A stretch of 6,284 bases of DNA from assembly GCA_030604585.1 (NCBI GenBank), contig JAUVVP010000127.1, positions 1-6,284 on the forward strand, read 5' to 3'. Origin of the DNA: Planctomycetota bacterium. Lineage in GTDB: Bacteria > Planctomycetota > Brocadiia > SM23-32. A model generated the notes under the pieces. The model was not told where the DNA came from. It saw only the letters and a list, made by a program, of their open reading frames with translations, and did no database searches. Positions 5,627 through 6,284 of this stretch are shown here, one piece after another. The position numbers and the translations under genes were made by a program. Position 1 is the first letter of the stretch. Each line of letters opens with the position of its first letter.

Positions 5627-5965
5627 CTATCCTCCCAGCACCTCGTCAAGCGCCTTCTGATAGGCGGCCTTCGGCTGGGCGCCGATCATCCGCAGGTGCT
5701 GCACCTCTTCGCCGTCCTTGAAGAGCAGGACGGTGGGAATGGCGTTAATGCCGAAGGTGTTCGCCGTCTGCGGGTTGTCGTCCACGTTCAGCTTGCAAGC
5801 CTTGACCTTGCCGGCATTATCACCGGCGATCTCCTCGATGATGGGCGAGACCATCCTGCAAGGGCCGCACCAGGGCGCCCACATGTCCACCAGCACGGGC
5901 AGGTCGGATTTCAGCACTTCGGCTTCGAAGTCGGCATCGGTGATGTCCTTGACGTTCTCACTCAC
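5627..5965 (-). CDS. trxA: Thioredoxin
   Basis: A cytoplasmic dithiol oxidoreductase that reduces protein disulfides and is recharged by thioredoxin reductase using NADPH. The 112-residue product has the usual length of about 105-112 and a single thioredoxin fold. It shows VDMWAPWCGPCRMVSP, with the active site WCGPC at 32-36, the buried acid D27 and the cis-proline loop AIPT (P77). The later GINAIPTVLLFKDGEEV block is typical. There is no signal peptide or membrane segment. The start codon is GTG (5965-5963), supported by GGAGG at 5980-5976, ten bases upstream. It converges on rplQ, and its upstream neighbour on the same strand ends 36 bases before the start, so the two are probably cotranscribed. 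The family is certain; the symbol assumes the main thioredoxin rather than a paralogue. Confidence 0.96.
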   Translation of the reverse strand: MSENVKDITDADFEAEVLKSDLPVLVDMWAPWCGPCRMVSPIIEEIAGDNAGKVKACKLNVDDNPQTANTFGINAIPTVLLFKDGEEVQHLRMIGAQPKAAYQKALDEVLGG

Positions 5966-5975
5966 GGGCCTCTTT

Positions 5976-5980
5976 CCTCC
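5976..5980 (-). promoter_or_regulatory. Shine-Dalgarno site supporting the trxA GTG start
   Basis: On the minus strand GGAGG lies ten bases before the GTG at 5965. The extended run GGAGGAAAGAGG is the most purine-rich stretch nearby, and the reading begins with MSENVKDITDADF, a normal thioredoxin N-terminus. Confidence 0.55.
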
Positions 5981-6001
5981 ACTTTCAGCGCGGCCTACGC
6001 G

Positions 6002-6284
6002 CTACGAGACGGGCATTTGCTCCAGTCTGTGTTCGGCCTTGGCCTTCAGGTTCTTCAGCAGGCGCTTGGCCACTCTCTTGTTGTACTCTGGCTCGCGGCG
6101 CCACCTGCGCCGGCGACTGTCGTCGCTCAGGGCGAATGGCTGTTTAGGCTTGATGGCGTCCGCCTCCTGGCCCAGCCATTGGATGAGGTCCTGCATCCTC
6201 TTACGCGCTTCCCCGTAGCTCTCGCGCGCAGCGGCGGCATTCCCCTCCTTGGCCTCCTGATCGCCCGCCGCCACCAGATCGTCA
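6002..6284 (-). CDS. C-terminal part of an unrecognised charged helical protein, cut by the window edge
   Basis: The frame is open to the right edge. The codons before the possible GTG at 6274 read D-D-L, so that GTG is probably internal and the gene continues outside the window. About 94 residues are visible. The segment AAGDQEAKEGNAAAARESYG looks like part of a tetratricopeptide helix pair (A-x-G-D, G-N-x-x-A-A, Y-x-x-A). It is followed by a linker with KPKQPFAL and then a strongly basic section: RRRRWRREPEYNKR, then KRLLKNLKAKAEHRLEQ, likely a charged helix. No signal peptide, membrane segment or catalytic motif is visible. The stop at 6002-6004 is 36 bases upstream of trxA on the same strand, suggesting one transcript. 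I do not recognise the protein; the TPR reading is an inference from one partial repeat. Confidence 0.6.
   Translation of the reverse strand, partial: DDLVAAGDQEAKEGNAAAARESYGEARKRMQDLIQWLGQEADAIKPKQPFALSDDSRRRRWRREPEYNKRVAKRLLKNLKAKAEHRLEQMPVS

Noticed and set aside
5052..5660. Plus-strand frame running from rplQ through the convergent gap
   Set aside because: It overlaps rplQ in another frame, crosses both hairpins and reaches into trxA, and its composition looks like a shadow.
1..6284. Search for tRNA, rRNA, CRISPR arrays, insertion-sequence ends and att sites
   Set aside because: No cloverleaf, regular spaced repeats, transposase or long terminal inverted repeats were seen.

Overview
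This window is a GC-rich bacterial chromosome segment. It carries the alpha end of the large ribosomal-protein cluster, reading left to right, and then a short converging unit on the other strand. The plus-strand order is map (5' end cut by the window edge), infA, rpmJ, rpsM, a class I SAM-dependent methyltransferase, rpsK, rpsD, rpoA and rplQ. Apart from the methyltransferase, this is the standard bacterial order. After rplQ comes a gene-free stretch of about 220 bases holding two hairpins. Beyond it, on the minus strand, are trxA (thioredoxin) and, upstream of trxA, the 3' end of an unrecognised charged protein that runs off the right edge.

The plus-strand genes form a housekeeping expression unit. 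Methionine aminopeptidase trims new proteins, IF-1 acts in initiation, and L36, S13, S11, S4 and L17 are ribosome parts. RpoA is the scaffold of RNA polymerase. Genes are separated by about 45 to 100 bases with no overlaps. The one clear internal promoter candidate is a perfect TATAAT between map and infA. A strong GC hairpin lies between infA and rpmJ.

The main departure from the textbook operon is the methyltransferase between rpsM and rpsK. It has LHACDTATD and PCCQ motifs like the METTL25/Trm13-like methyltransferase group (the Pfam Methyltransf_32 type, recognised from memory). Its substrate is not known from the sequence, but its position suggests a link to translation. A second oddity is L17, which at 215 residues is far longer than the usual 115 to 130. 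It has internal insertions and an acidic tail.

The organism cannot be named. High GC, relaxed gene spacing, zinc-ribbon forms of S4 and L36, and a long L17 with an added 'RALP.R' segment after the first helices loosely suggest Planctomycetota or a related uncultured lineage. This is tentative. Nothing in the window looks like a mobile element, CRISPR array, tRNA or rRNA. It is mostly an ordinary core region with a few unusual details.
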